From Limnanthes douglasii subsp. nivea (lineage: Eukaryota; Streptophyta; Magnoliopsida; Brassicales; Limnanthaceae), in NCBI GenBank assembly GCA_036936605.1, contig JAUPFV010000001.1:169718643-169782642 (forward strand): 64,000 nt of DNA, read 5' to 3'. A model generated the notes under the pieces. It was not told the origin of the DNA and searched no databases. It saw only the letters and a program-made list of their open reading frames with translations. Below are positions 45,143 through 57,378 of this stretch, one piece after another. The position numbers and the translations under genes were made by a program. Within the stretch, counting starts at the first letter, position 1. Each line of letters starts with the position of its first letter.

Positions 45143-46088
45143 AGTCTTAAAGAGAGAAATAAGATATATACATGGACTTAAAATTGCACAACTAAGAAAT
45201 AAAATACAATTCAAAAGATAAAGATAACACCAAATAAATGACCCAATGAACCTCATGTAAATGTTGCAACACGAAAAACACATAATCAACATGTGAGTTG
45301 AATAATTATGTCCAATCATAAACAACAGCAACCACAATATGAAAGGAAGATGACTGCAAAAAAAATAACAGTAATTCAGAATTCATGTAGATGTTACACT
45401 AATCAGACAATTTTGGTACCAAATAATCTGTATCGAAGGTAAAAAAGCATACGGTGCAATACCACAAAGGCAATGGTGAGAAAGGAACAAAACAATCTTG
45501 CATTAAGCTTTTTTCAGATGTGGTAAATTACAGTGCGAAAGCAAGAACGCTAAACATGTCTGTTCTGAAAGGAATGTCAATTCGACGTCATTTTAATCTA
45601 GGAAGGTCAGTTATAAGTCTTATAGAGATAAATACGATAAATACATGGACTTAAAATTGCACGATTAAGAAATAAGATACAATTCAAAAGATAAAGATAA
45701 CACCAAATAAATGAAAATATGAACCTTATGTAAATGTTGCAATGTGAAAAACACATAATCAACATGCGAGTTGAATAATTATGTCCAATAATAAACAACA
45801 ACAGCCACAATATGAAAGGAAGATGACTGTAAAAAATAAATAGTAATTCAGAATTCATGTAGATGTTACACTAATCAGACAACTTTGGTACCAAATAATA
45901 TGAATCGAAGGTAAAAAAGCATACGGTCCAATACCACAAAAGAAATGGTGAGAAAGGAACAAAAAAACTTGCATTCAACTTTTTTCAGATGTGGTATATT
46001 ACAGTTCCAAAGCAAGAACGCTAACATATCTGTTCTGAAAGGAATGTCAATTCGACGTCTCTCCAATCTACGAAGGTCAGTTATAGTC
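45143..46088. repeat. 473-bp tandem duplication
   Basis: Copies 45143-45615 and 45616-46088 align along their whole length (for example AATTCAGAATTCATGTAGAT in both; both end near GAAGGTCAGTTATA) with roughly 10% differences. No open frame, tRNA or other function was recognised in the unit. It could be a fragment of a satellite or a local duplication of an unknown element. Confidence 0.9.
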
Positions 46089-46562
46089 ATTTAGATTAAA
46101 CCTAATATTGGAATTGGCCGAAACCCATATATTATGAGTAAAACTACAATCATATAGGATGCGATTTATAGAATTTAGCACTGGATCTACACAAGACACA
46201 ATCCGGAGGGGACTTTAGCCTCGAACTTATACATTTATCTCGGGTGGAGTTTTTGCCCTCGATTGCAAGCCAAAGAATAATGGAATATTATGGTGTATTT
46301 GATTTTAAACTTTATGTTTTCACTCTTGGTGGTCCAATAGTGGACTATATTTTAGTTGATACTTTGAGGAGGAAGAGAGAGAGAATGAGGTTGTTAATCT
46401 CAAGAAGGTTATTTTTTATTCTTGGAACTACTAGATCATATTTAGAATGACCAGCTTTAGAGACCATCCTGAAATCTGAAAACTTGAGGTTATTGTTAAG
46501 CCTAGAGTCATGCTAATAATTTTCTCACAATAGGTTACCATGAAGGTAAAGGGCAGCCACAA
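46089..46562. other. Unassigned DNA left of the gap
   Basis: It may contain the 3' end of the minus-strand LINE whose body lies right of the gap, but I could not read RNase H motifs here. The 68-residue + strand frame at 46244-46450 has no recognisable feature. Confidence 0.4.
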
Positions 46563-46662
46563 NNNNNNNNNNNNNNNNNNNNNNNNNNNNNNNNNNNNNN
46601 NNNNNNNNNNNNNNNNNNNNNNNNNNNNNNNNNNNNNNNNNNNNNNNNNNNNNNNNNNNNNN
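46563..46662. other. Assembly gap of 100 N
   Basis: Exactly 100 N, the customary placeholder for a gap of unknown size. Any frame across it is meaningless. Confidence 0.99.
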
Positions 46663-46699
46663 TAAAGAAACAACCTAAGTTTTCTGCTTAAGACAAGTC

Positions 46700-49600
46700 T
46701 CCATACCAAATCTTTCTATTGAAAGTATTTATGATATTAAGATGAGAAAGCATGTAATAGATCTTATTAAGAATGATGTTGTTATCTATGTGAATGCCAT
46801 CAAATTTAAACATGTTCCTAAAACCAAATAGTCCAACAAGTTATGATCGGAATGATGGTTCGTAAATGTGTTTTTTTGTTGGTTCATTAAAACCAATTTC
46901 TAATCATGTGATGAATAGTGATATATATATTAATATGGATACTGAACATAGATGAAAGGTGAGTTCATATGCTTCAAGATTTAGGTCAGCTAACAAACAC
47001 ATGGTTAATTGTCTCTATATCTAGATATAACACATTTAGAAGCCATGTTGATGTTTTTCTTTTGTAAATATTTGTCACCACATGGATCAAACCTCTTATG
47101 GATTTCCATAAAAGGAAATAACATTTTCTTGGGGTAATGTTACTCCAAATTTTGCAAAGAGGTTAGATGAATTATGTTTTTGTCAAATGAAGTTCAAGGT
47201 AACTTTTGTGTTAAAGTCACAAGAACTTCCTAAAGTCCATATAATTTTGTCCTTTCTATCACGATGAACCTTCAGCTTATTGATCTTGATAATATTAGGA
47301 GTAGTAACTAATGATTTAAGTCTGTTTGTATCCTATTGATTGTTAGACTATACACTGTATACTTTATCAGAAAAGTACCAGTCATTGTTTTCAGTGTTAG
47401 ATAACTCGATATGAAGTTTATTCCCGATCCATTTCTCTAACCAAAAATTGATGTTACCATTTTCAAGAACCCAGAGAATTTGAGGCTAAATTATATCTTT
47501 GATATAACTGATCATTTTCCATATATTTGAACCTTTAAGAGATTGCTTAATTTGGATAGACTCCTTATACGATAGTTTATACCAAATATTATAGGAATAT
47601 GTGTTTTGCAAGTCTTTGATATTCCCGATGTGAAGACCATCCTCCCTATAAGGATAACAAATATTTTTTCATCTAAACCACTGGATAGAATTTGATGAGT
47701 CATTTGATACCCGAAGAAATCTGTTAAATAATCGTTTAATTATATTGATGACATTGATTGGTAATTTACAGCTTTGAATGTGGAAGTTTAGGATGGTCAT
47801 TAATACTGAGTGTATGAGTACTAATCGACCACAAAAAAAATAGGTTTAATGTACCAATCCTGAATTTTAGAATTGATTTTATGGACAATCTCATCAAATA
47901 TATAAGCTTTATTATTATTAGTAATTTTGACGCCTAAATACTTAATAGGAAGTCCTTGTGAGTGAAACCATTTTGTTCTTCCAAAGACTTTATTCTTTGG
48001 GAGTTCATATTTATAGAAATCAGAAGATTTTATTTTTCCTTGTTTATACTTTGGCAAGAAATATCGTGATATATTCTTTGGATTTTTTAATTATTTCAAT
48101 ATTGTTTTTAGATTTATTTACAAAGATGATAAATTCATTTGCAAAGGCAAGAGAATTGATAATTAAAGGGATTCTGGATTTGTATAACATATCTTTATGG
48201 TTGTTGAAGTTGTTGTTGATACCTCTTATGAGGTATTCTTCAGTAATAATAAAGAGGATGGGGGAGATGGGACCCCCCTGCATGATATCATTTAGACTTT
48301 TAAAATAGCCTTTAAAATCATCATTGATTATAATTAAGAAAAAGAAAGAACAAATATCGTTGCTAATAAGGTTTAATAAATTATAATGAAAGCCAAAATG
48401 ATTTCATGACATTTAAGATAAAAGAATGGAATATCTTGTCAAAATCTTTGGACATGTCAAGCTTTAGGATGATGTTGCCACACCTAACTTTCTTGTTTAT
48501 ATAGAAGATAAATTATTTTGATAACATTATTTATTCATGGATATATCTTCCATGAACAAACCCCCCTTGATCAAGAGAGATTATCTTCGGAAGAGTGTTA
48601 GATACCCTATCATTTATAACTTTTGAAAGATCCTATTGAAAATAGTGCAAATACTTATTGGCCTAAAGTCTTTCCACTGTTTTGTATGGTTAATTTTAAG
48701 AATGAGGAAGATTGTGGTTGAGAACATACTATTTGGGCCAACTTTACCATTAAGTTGTCTTTAATGGAAGATAGTAAATCTTTTTTGATTATGGTCCAAC
48801 ATGTTTTGAAGATGGTGACATTAAAACCATCGGGCCCAAAACATTGTTGGGCTTAAGGTTTTTTGATTACATTGTGAACTTCATTCATTGATGGAGAAGC
48901 CAACAAATAATTGTTGGCAGTCTTAGTGATAAGGGAATGTATAATGTTCATGGGATCTTCATAGGGTTTGGTAGTTTTCTTACTAGTTAAAAGATCATTA
49001 AGCTAAGTGACTTCCAATTCACTCATTGTATCATGATTTTCAATCCAAATGCCATCAAGTTTGGTTCCACTCATTATGTTTCTCTTGTGCATTTTCTTGA
49101 CATAGTTTTGAAATAAAGTAGTGTTTTATCACCATATTTGAACCAATTGTTACAACTTGTTTTTCCCAATAAGCTTATTCTTTTTCCAAAAGAAGAAGGT
49201 GATTAGCTCTAGCTTTATTAAGATTAATCTTGTCTTCATTTAGATTAGAGGATTAAAATATATTCTTATAGTAATTTACATCATCCTGAACTTTGGAAAC
49301 GATATTGAAGATATTGTCAATGATATTTTGGTTCCAGTTTTAAGAGTGTTCTTGAGTCTTTTTAACGTGTACCAGAAGACATGCAATGGAAGACTGTTTG
49401 TAGGGAGGTTTAAGTAATTTTCTATAGTTTGATTGAACTCAGTGTGATGAACTCACATACTTAGGAATTTAAAAGATGATTTAAGTTTAAAATTATTGCT
49501 CGATAAATTGATGATCATATGAGAATAAACATAGTAGGTTTTGGAAAGGTGTTTAACATAAATTTGATTAAAACAATTTCTCATTTGGACATTGATGATG

Positions 49601-50176
49601 ACTCTATCTAAACGTTTCCAATTTTTCATCATTAGTCCAGGTAAAAGGGGATCCAATGAAACCCACGTCTTTAAGGGCACAATCCATAATTGTGTTATTA
49701 AAATCCTCAAGACTTTTTAAACACAAAATGGATTAAGACAATTGGTGAGAATCATTTGTGATATAGTTGAAGTCACCCATCACAATCGACTCTAGTGAAT
49801 TGTTGGATAACTACCTTAGGTTATCTCAAAGAGGTAATTTGTTAACTCTATAGAATTTTACATATACTACAGTAGCATTGAAAGACTTTTTGGCGTTAAT
49901 GTGAGTAACATTTAGGTGTATAAGTTGGTCTGTGTCACAAAGCACTTCTAATTTAAAAGGATAATCCCAAATGCTCCAGAATTTATTATTCGTGTTTGAA
50001 ATGCCATAATTAAAGCCAATAGTTGTAAAAATAAAGTTAACTCTGGTGGCATAGATCATGGGTTCATGGATTTCCACGAACTTAATTTTATCAACTTTAA
50101 TAATTAAATTAAGTCTTCTAATTGTGTTTTTATTTCTTAAACCCCTAGAATTAAAATTAAGAATTTTAACTGTCAT
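46700..50176 (-). pseudogene. LINE-D ORF2 relic: endonuclease, RT, zf-RVT
   Basis: The ATG at 50174-50176 opens MTVKILNFNSRGLRNKNTIRR; VMGDFNYIT and GSPFTWTN follow (49800-49600). RT pieces: FGPDGFNVTIFKTCW near 48840, MQGGPISPILFIITEEYL (48283 down), SLAFANEFIIF in place of FADD, and LPIKYLGVKITNNN (48057-47821). The zf-RVT part is readable near 47100 and ends with ITCWTIWF. The FADD-to-FANE change alone would abolish RT activity, and frames are broken throughout. RNase H is not visible, possibly lost in the gap. Confidence 0.8.
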
Positions 50177-50177
50177 T

Positions 50178-51560
50178 GAAACTAAGAGGGAGAAGATAAT
50201 GAGTGGAGATTCTGATTTGAGGTTGTGGTGACTTTAATTAACTCTTTACTAGTAAATTTTATTTTTTCTTAATGTTCCTATAGATTGTGGGAGGCTTCTA
50301 TGAATGGCACATTTTGGGGAGGCCAATTCAGGGCCATAATCTTATGAATCCAGAATGCTGCTAAACCTGTTACCAAAATCAATATAGTGCAAGGCTTCTA
50401 TGATCTCATACTTTATATCTACAGGTGGTTTACTTTTTATTGGAGGTGGGGAATTATCATCAAATTATTCATTATTGACCGAGTTTGTTTTAACAACATT
50501 AATATTTTTACAGATGCTTGTGGTTTATACAGAAGTTGGATTATTGTTTTCATGGGAATTTTCTTTGATGATAATGGATTTTTAACACTGATGAACCGTG
50601 GATGCAACATCATGCATCATTATAAGAAGTAGGGTTTACAGGTAATTTTGTAGATGTGATGGGAGAATTCGAGGGAGGGACACCTGTTGGCAAGGGGTCT
50701 TTTAGGAAAATAGTTAGAATATTGTTTGTTGTGGCCAAGATGGTAACAATAAAGACAGTATAAAGACATGTTTCCATATACAATATTTATTCATCGAACA
50801 TATTGGTCATTAAATTGAATCCACTTTTATTTTGTTTTACGGTTTGGATACATTAATTTCTATCCAAGCTGAGAAACAGTTGAAATTAGCTATAGTTTGT
50901 TCTGGTATCCACATATTTAAAAGGATTTCCTATGGTTTTAGCTAAGTTCATAACGGTCTCCTTACTGTACATAATGACAAAGAACTTAGGGAAAATTACG
51001 CAAACTGGAGTAACATGAGATTATTTTTTGGTAGTGTAATTAGTGTCCTATTTCAAAAGTCTCATAGAATATTGCTCGAAAGACCAAACATTCCTTTCCC
51101 AAAGGGTTTTAAGGTCAACTAATTCACTAAGTTCAATGAAAATATGCCATATATACCATATACTTAGATTTACATTTTAAGAAAAAATAAATTTATTTAA
51201 GAATATATTTATTTCGTGCAATACAGGTCTACCTACTGAGAATATAGAGGTAAGTACGAGAGATTTATCTTTAGTACAGACAATTACTGATTTGAAGTTA
51301 TATTTACTAACGATTTTTACCTCATTGTGTCGAATATTCTTTTTGACTGCTTCTCTGTAAGTTCCCCCCAGGTATATTGTTGTTTGTTGGGGATCTTGAG
51401 AGGTAGAAGAGGAAATTGATTCTTATAAACAAGTCTTCTTTCTCACAATATGGTTCATTTCTTTTTCTTGTTGTAGTAGATTTCCCGATGAAGCTTCATA
51501 CCTAATGTCATTTTATTGCAGCGAGTTCGGTGAATCTTGAATAAGATGAACGGCACTCAT
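50178..51560 (-). pseudogene. LINE-D ORF1 relic
   Basis: A candidate start at 51560 (MSAVHLIQDSPNSL) is followed by DUF4283-like text (WERNVWSFEQYSMRLLK near 51080, PVCVIFPKFFVIMY near 50990) and a zinc-knuckle relic near 50730, CLYCYHLGHNKQYS, in which the last Cys of C-X2-C-X4-H-X4-C is replaced. Multiple stops. Confidence 0.7.
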
Positions 51561-51761
51561 CTTTAGACCATCCGTGGGTGATTTTTACTTGTGAAGCCCC
51601 AATTTAGGAGATCCGCAAATTGAAACCCTAAACAGAGTCTTCACGGAAATTACATGAATTGGAGAAATTAAAGGATGATTCGACTTGCAAGCTTCATATT
51701 TCTTCTTCAAATTTCTTCAATTCTTCAAATTTCCAACAACTAAAAAACATCTCAATTTGGA

Positions 51762-52148
51762 GGCTAAAAAATCCGTCAAATTACCGGTGTTTGACACATG
51801 TTACATTCATACCACTAAGCTTCATTCGTCTCCGAAACGAGTCACTGATCTATCGTTGCATTCTTGCCACTCACGCGTGCAAATTAACGTGGTGCTGACA
51901 GATGTAATCTAAATCTACTAATCTTTGTTCCAAATACGACCACTCATTAATATTTATCCAAAATACCCTTATTTTATTCTTTTTACTTTTTACCTTTTAT
52001 TTTTATTTTTTTTACTTCAACTTTTTACTTAATTTTATATATCCATTAAAATTTTAATTTTACAATTTATTTTTTTAAGTTTCAAATTAACATGGTCCAT
52101 TTAATATAATTTAGCCGGACCATTAATTATTTTGACCCATTTAATACT
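51762..52148. repeat. Left inverted arm
   Basis: Begins GGCTAAAAAATCCG and ends near CATTTAATACT. Reverse complement of 58812-59203 with substitutions and small indels in the T-rich middle. Confidence 0.85.
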
Positions 52149-52470
52149 TCGTAATCCAGTTAAATATATTAATTACCTTTTGTATTATATTTTAACATAA
52201 TACATTAACCAAACCGACCCGTTTGTTAACATTACCGACCCATGGCTCGTCGATGCCGCATATGTTAACCTCACCGCTTAAATTTAAGGTTTCATAATTA
52301 AAGAGGTTTAGATACCGATTTCGAACTTATAAAATTTTGTTTTGGTACGTGGTTTGTTTTTAATTGAAACAACTGATGTGCTCGTGTACTGTTTGCGGAC
52401 GTGTAGGGGTAGGGTGGCAAACGGGTTGAACCGCGAACCGCCCGCACCGTTTAAATCAGAACCACGGATT

Positions 52471-52569
52471 GCGGTCCTGGCGGGTTGCGGTCCTTGCGGG
52501 TTGCGGTCCTGCCGGGTTGCTCCTTATGCGGTCCTGGCGGGTTGCAGTCCTGCCGGGTTGCAGTCCTAA
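52471..52569 (+). repeat. Left subterminal array of 16-bp units
   Basis: Three units like GCGGTCCTGGCGGGTT, the spacer GCTCCTTAT, two further units, then GCAGTCCTAAT. It is GC-rich in AT-rich surroundings. Such arrays in hATs usually serve as transposase binding sites. Confidence 0.9.
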
Positions 52570-53199
52570 TGAACCATTTAAGGACCGTTTATCAGTTCAA
52601 ACCATCCGTCAAACCATTTAAGAACCGTTTATCAGAATATTTTATAATGTTATTTAAAATTAATTTGTAAGTGTTAATTGAATCTCATTTCAACAATTGA
52701 GATATGTACCATATACACGAGTTAATTATGCTATTTCATGTATTTTAATTTAAATATGTTATCATTTTAATCGAAATTTTATAATCAATCAATTACATTC
52801 TAAAAAAATAATTGTAATTTGATTTTGATATTGTTTGAACATACTAGATATTTAAGATGTTATATTTAAATTATTAGGTGATTCTTTAGATTATTTCAAG
52901 CTTGAAGTGTTTATGGTTAGATGAATTATATAGTTTATTATATTTTCGAACTATTCAATATTAGAAGTTTATATGCATAAACATAAATTACTCGTAAGTT
53001 GTAATGAACAAAATAAAAATTGAAAGCGAAAGTGATTTAAGTAACATTTAATAAAAAAAATAGAAGCAAAACAAACAATTCATTAAAAATAAAAACCAAA
53101 CAAGTAACATAGTTGTTCAATCAAATAAAAAAGAAAAACATTACAACGATAATGACAATCAAATGCAAAAAACTAAGGAGCTTCATCGTTGTTGTTGTT
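52570..53199. other. AT-rich internal hAT sequence
   Basis: No gene. A direct repeat ACCATTTAAGRACCGTTTAT occurs twice at 52572-52634. The rest is AT-rich filler up to the 3' side of the divergent ORF. Confidence 0.5.
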
Positions 53200-53310
53200 G
53201 TTAGGTGATGGACCTTGCAAATGCATGTTCTCCATCATCTGTCGGATATACTCCGACTGTTCGGCTTGAGAGTTTGCAAATCGCTCATTCCATTGATCTT
53301 GTCCATGATG

Positions 53311-54594
53311 TCACTGCTCGTATTGACCATGCCACTGCTCATATTGACCATGCCACTGCTGGAGGTAACCAAGTTGATCATTCACCCCTACTTGCCACTG
53401 TTGTATCTGGCTAAGCTGGTCATTTACCCCCCCCCCCCCCCTGCCAATTTTGAAATTCACTTTGCCATTGTGTAAAATCATCATGCCATTCCTTTTGTTG
53501 AGTATGCGCAAATTGCATATAATCCATATGCTGCTGATGCAAAAACTCAGCAAATTCGCGATCAGTTCGTCTTTCTTGTGGCGGTACTCCAGAAGAACCA
53601 CTAGCATTTGGATCGAAAGACGCTTCAGCCTCAACTCGATACTGAGTAGGTGGATTTGGCGGTTTTGTAAGACCGTTCGCAGTATATATCTGATTCAAGT
53701 CTTGTCTATGGTTGTTCCATGCCTCAAATTTCGAAATTAACTCTCCATCCCAAGAGTATATTTCCTGCAAACGCAAAGAGTTTCTACCTATAGCACTAGT
53801 CGGCCTCACCTTCATCGGAGTGTACATACTCACATCAGCTCCTTTCAAAACAAGCAATTTACTCACTATCATCCCATAAGGTAGTTTATCCGTACCACAC
53901 CTCGTAGCCATATTTCGAATCATCAAGCTAGGTAAATTAATTATTCCCTGATTTCGAACGATAAAAGCAGTAACAAATGTTTGAATATATGAAAGCTGCA
54001 TATCATTGTTACTAGGGGAAGAAATATACTATTTACCAATTTCAAAGATAATTTCCCATTAGCATCCAAATTACCCCGCATGGCTCGAAATTTACCACTA
54101 ATTTTCGGAGCTTCCGCACCAGGACAAGTAAGAAGCTCTACTGCTTCTTCGTAAGACATAGGCCAATCAGCACTCTAGATCGTAGGGCGATAACTAATGG
54201 AAGGTAATTTATTACCGGTATACATATCATGGGTTAGAACGGAAAAAAGATTTTCAAAATCAGTTTCAAAAAACGTATAGGGTTTACCATCAACCAAACA
54301 ATTCATTCCTAAACCTCTTGGATCATTTTCGATTAATTTTGCGGTGGCATAAAACTTGCGTACTAGTTCTAGATACCAATCACATTTGAATCTAGCTAGT
54401 GTCATCCAACCTAGGCCATTATTTGGTTCAATAAGTTTGAATTTTTTTTGCATACCCTCTATTTGGATCAGTTCCTCATAGTCCAGATACATACCGGACC
54501 AAATTTTGGTTACACCTCGACCTCCTTCCTGATTACGGATGTGAAGCTCCCCTTCGCCGCGATGTTCCGCCTCCGTATATAAGTAAGAAAACAA
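53311..54594 (-). pseudogene. Divergent ORF in the hAT: plant env-like/'putative plant transposon protein' relic
   Basis: Pieces in successive frames: 54175-54594 (ARFKCDWYLELVRKFYATAKL, then a D/E-rich stretch), 53941-54159 (MSYEEAVELLTCPGAEAPK, KFRAMRGNLDAN) and 53420-54001 (GIINLPSLMIRNMATRCG, DKLPYGMIVSKLL). The order resembles the ORF that accompanies Athila- and SIRE-like retroelements and the 'putative plant transposon protein' family (I think PF20167). A Gln/Trp-rich C-terminus follows with a C15 tract (53427-53441) encoding poly-Gly, then QWHGQYEQ repeats. Breaks near 54160 and 53990 are single shifts or stops. It faces away from the hAT transposase across about 650 bp. Its role is unknown; a cargo ORF picked up by the hAT is my inference. 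Confidence 0.6.
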
Positions 54595-54701
54595 CCGATC
54601 TCAACACTAGTATGATATTGTCCGCTTTGGCACCCGAAGGCCCTCACGGCTTTGCATTTGGTCCACTACCAAAAGGCCTCATACTAGTTGAGGTATATTC
54701 T

Positions 54702-54746
54702 TATTTATATACCACTGATCTTTCCCATGTTTAACCGATGTGGGAT
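54702..54746 (-). promoter_or_regulatory. Possible snRNA-type promoter (USE and TATA)
   Basis: On the minus strand ATCCCACATCG (54736-54746) fits the plant upstream sequence element RTCCCACATCG of U-snRNA genes. TATAAATA (54702-54709) follows after 26 bp, a spacing associated with Pol III snRNA promoters. Nearby text (GGCCTCATACTAGT) is also found in a dispersed plant repeat I recall but cannot name. No snRNA was recognised downstream. Confidence 0.4.
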
Positions 54747-54926
54747 GTGAGACTTTGGTCGCCATCCTAACAAATCCTCCTCTCGAACAAAGTACCACTT
54801 AGCATCCTCTCAATTGACTTTCATCCGCGCACTCTAATCAGGTTAGAGACTACCTGACCATAGAGGCACTACGGATGTTACTGGTCCGGACGAATTTTTT
54901 TTTTTTTCCGTTTTTTTTGTCTCCCC

Positions 54927-54934
54927 TATAAATA
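54927..54934 (+). promoter_or_regulatory. Likely TATA box of the hAT transposase gene
   Basis: TATAAATA in the context CCCCTATAAATAGAGGAG, followed about 30 bp later by CAATACTCACACC, a plausible start site, and a CT-rich leader to the ATG at 55242. Confidence 0.65.
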
Positions 54935-55102
54935 GAGGAGACCCCAACACCAATACTCACACCTCTCAAACAACTCTCTACTTCTCTCTAAATCTATCTA
55001 CTTGTTCGAAAAATTCTAGAAAACTATAATTACTTATTTTACATATTCTACTCCTATGTTCGAAATTGTTTGATTTTTGTTTTTCCGCAAATTGTTTCTT
55101 AG

Positions 55103-55187
55103 TTGTTATTAGTCTAAATTTAGTTGTTCTATCTTGTTATTAGTCTAAATTTAGTTGTTCTATCTTGTTATTAGTCTAAATTTAGAT
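55103..55187 (+). repeat. 31-bp tandem repeat, 2.7 copies, in the hAT leader
   Basis: Units start at 55103, 55134 and 55165 with TTGTTATTAGTCTAAATTTA. The two complete copies are identical. It lies in the 5' UTR of the transposase. Confidence 0.9.
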
Positions 55188-55241
55188 TTTATTATTAGTA
55201 TTTTATTGCATATTTTAAAAAAAACTGTTATTAGTTTTAAA

Positions 55242-57378
55242 ATGAATTCAAAACGTAGAAATACTGGGATAAACCCACCATCTAATGTGGATCTCAATAC
55301 CATAGAGGAATTTTCTACAGAACTCCCTCACGTTGACACACTCTCCTCCCACGAAAGTGGTGGTGGAAGTACTAGTGGGTCGAGATCTCGTAAGAAAACA
55401 TCTTGGATTTGGAAACACTATACTCTATCAGAAGATGTTTTGAATTGTATTTGTAACGTGTGCAAAAATAATTATCTTCACGTAAGTGGAGCTAAAAATA
55501 TGGGCACTAGCACTATGTTAAAACATTTATTGAAACATAAAGTATATGATCCTACAAAACCTAACCCAACTAATGTTTGCATGAACCCTCAAACAGGTCT
55601 TCCTTTTGAGTTTAACCACGATACGTATAGGGAAGAAACAATGATTTATGCAGTCGGTAGTTTACAACCATTTAGTTTTGGGGATTCTTGGAGATATGAA
55701 AATTAGATGCAAGCTGGGGTAAACCAACACGCAAAACGCATTCCACGTAGCTCTTTAAAATCCCTAGCCTTTAAATATTATTTAAAAAGAAAAAAAGGCA
55801 TTATTCAAACTATGCAGACTTTACCATGGAATGTTTTGATTACTAGTGACATAACTACTTTTACTGATTTTGATTTGATATGTGTTACCCTCCATTGGAT
55901 GGACGCCGAATGGGTCCTCCAAAGGAGAATTATATTGTTTGAATCAATTGGGAAGCATAACGCACAAATAATTAGGGAGAGTATGATTGAATGCATGAAT
56001 GTTTATGGCATTAAAAACAAGATTATGTCTATTTCGTTGGATAATGCATCTTCTAATGCATCTGCATTAAAACTGCTTATAGAAGATTGCAATCCCCCTT
56101 TTCCAAAATTGTTTCACACCAAATGTTTATGCCACGTACTTCAATTAATTGCGAAAGAAGGAATACGTAAGGTTCTCGGTGATTATATTACCCCTATAAA
56201 AAATGGGGTCCTATTTTGCTCGACATCCGCTGCTAAAAAAAGACTTTTAAAACACTTTTTACTTCAAATGGGAAAAAATATAAGAAACTTATATTAGATG
56301 TCGAAACTAGATGGAATTCTACTTACACAATGCTTGCACGTGCGCATGTTTTTAGAAAGAGATTATGACGCTTTATAATGCATCTTATCGTGAAACACCA
56401 ATTGAACCAGATCATTAGAAATATTGTACACACTTGTTAAGATTTTTAAGACTTTTTAAAGAAAACACTCTAACCTTTTCTTCACAAAATCAACCTAATG
56501 CTCATTTGGCCCTTTGACGATTACTAATCTTGCCATGCATATGAATGAATTTAGATCAAATTATGTATGCGTAGACATGGTGCCCGAAATGGAATATAAG
56601 TTCACAAAGTATTTTCATCCAATCCCTGATAGTTATTCATTTGCTTGCCTTTTAGATCATTTTTCCCGAAAAGAAAATTTTGAATTGCTAGTTAGATGCT
56701 TTTATCAATCTGTACGGTTTTCTACAGCTAAACCACCGAAGGAACCAATTGACCCTGAAGGTTATATTATCGGTATATATGATTTTTTGTATAATATCTA
56801 TGATAAGTATGCTGCAAGATATAGATCAAATACATCTACAAATGTAAGGAGTAGTAACAATAGGGGTAGAGGGAGATCTTCTACTAACTATGTTCAATTG
56901 GCAATGTTACGAAACCACGTTACAGAAACGCCTCAATTTTATAATGAGTTGTCTAGATATTTGAGCACTAGGTTTGATTTTACGAATTATCAAAACCAAG
57001 GTATTGAAGATATCATAAGATGGTGGGGTACCAAAACTGAAGAGTTTCCTATTCTTTGCAGGATTGTTAAAGAGATTTATGCTATACTTATGTCTACAGT
57101 TGCAAGTGAGTGTGCTTTCAGCCAAGCGAGGTTGCAATACACGACTAAGAGAACAAGATTGACGGGCAAAGCACTTGGAGTGCTTGTGGCAGTTAAGGAT
57201 TGGAAAGCGGCGGATAAAAGGATGAAAGCATAGAGTTTAGAGACGAAGTGAACGTAGACGACATCTTCGAAGATTATCCGGATGATTACGAATATACACT
57301 TGAACAAGAAATTGCGGAAGAAAACGAGGCTGACGATGTAGATTTTACTTACGAAGAAGACGAAGCTGAAGATGAATG
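55242..57378 (+). pseudogene. hAT transposase (BED finger, DDE core, C-terminal dimerisation), broken
   Basis: Start ATG at 55242 (MNSKRRNTGINPP). A BED zinc finger (SWIWKHYTL, CNVCKNNY, LKHLLKHK) binds DNA; catalytic-core text follows (ITSDITTFTDFDLICVTLHW, SLDNASSNASALKLL, FHTKCLCHVLQLIAKEG), and near the end the hAT dimerisation motif (YLSTRF, DIIRWWGTKTEEFPIL, ASECAFSQA). Lesions: TAG at 55704-55706, a +1 shift near 56285 after an A-run, further stops at 56298-56513, and a shift near 57230 beyond which an acidic tail (DDIFEDYPDDYEY, ending EAEDE) reaches a stop at 57376-57378. Six lesions or fewer in 2.1 kb indicate moderate age. Confidence 0.9.

Larger units (their letters stand above)
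46663..51560 (-). mobile_element. Decayed LINE (LINE-D), 3' end at the assembly gap
   Basis: The order on the minus strand is ORF1 (DUF4283 and knuckle, about 51560-50178), ORF2 endonuclease (50176-49450), RT (48900-47820), zf-RVT (about 47170-46760). Motifs resemble the RNase H-bearing LINE at 1688-7245 (MIRVINWNARG there, VKILNFNSRGLRN here). The 3' boundary is lost at or beyond the gap, and no TSD was sought successfully. Confidence 0.82.

Noticed and set aside
45143..46088. The 473-bp duplication as a pair of LTRs
   Set aside because: The copies are directly adjacent with no internal region, and no TG...CA ends or flanking TSD were seen.
46431..46709. ORF running through the N gap
   Set aside because: Its middle is translated from N and has no meaning.
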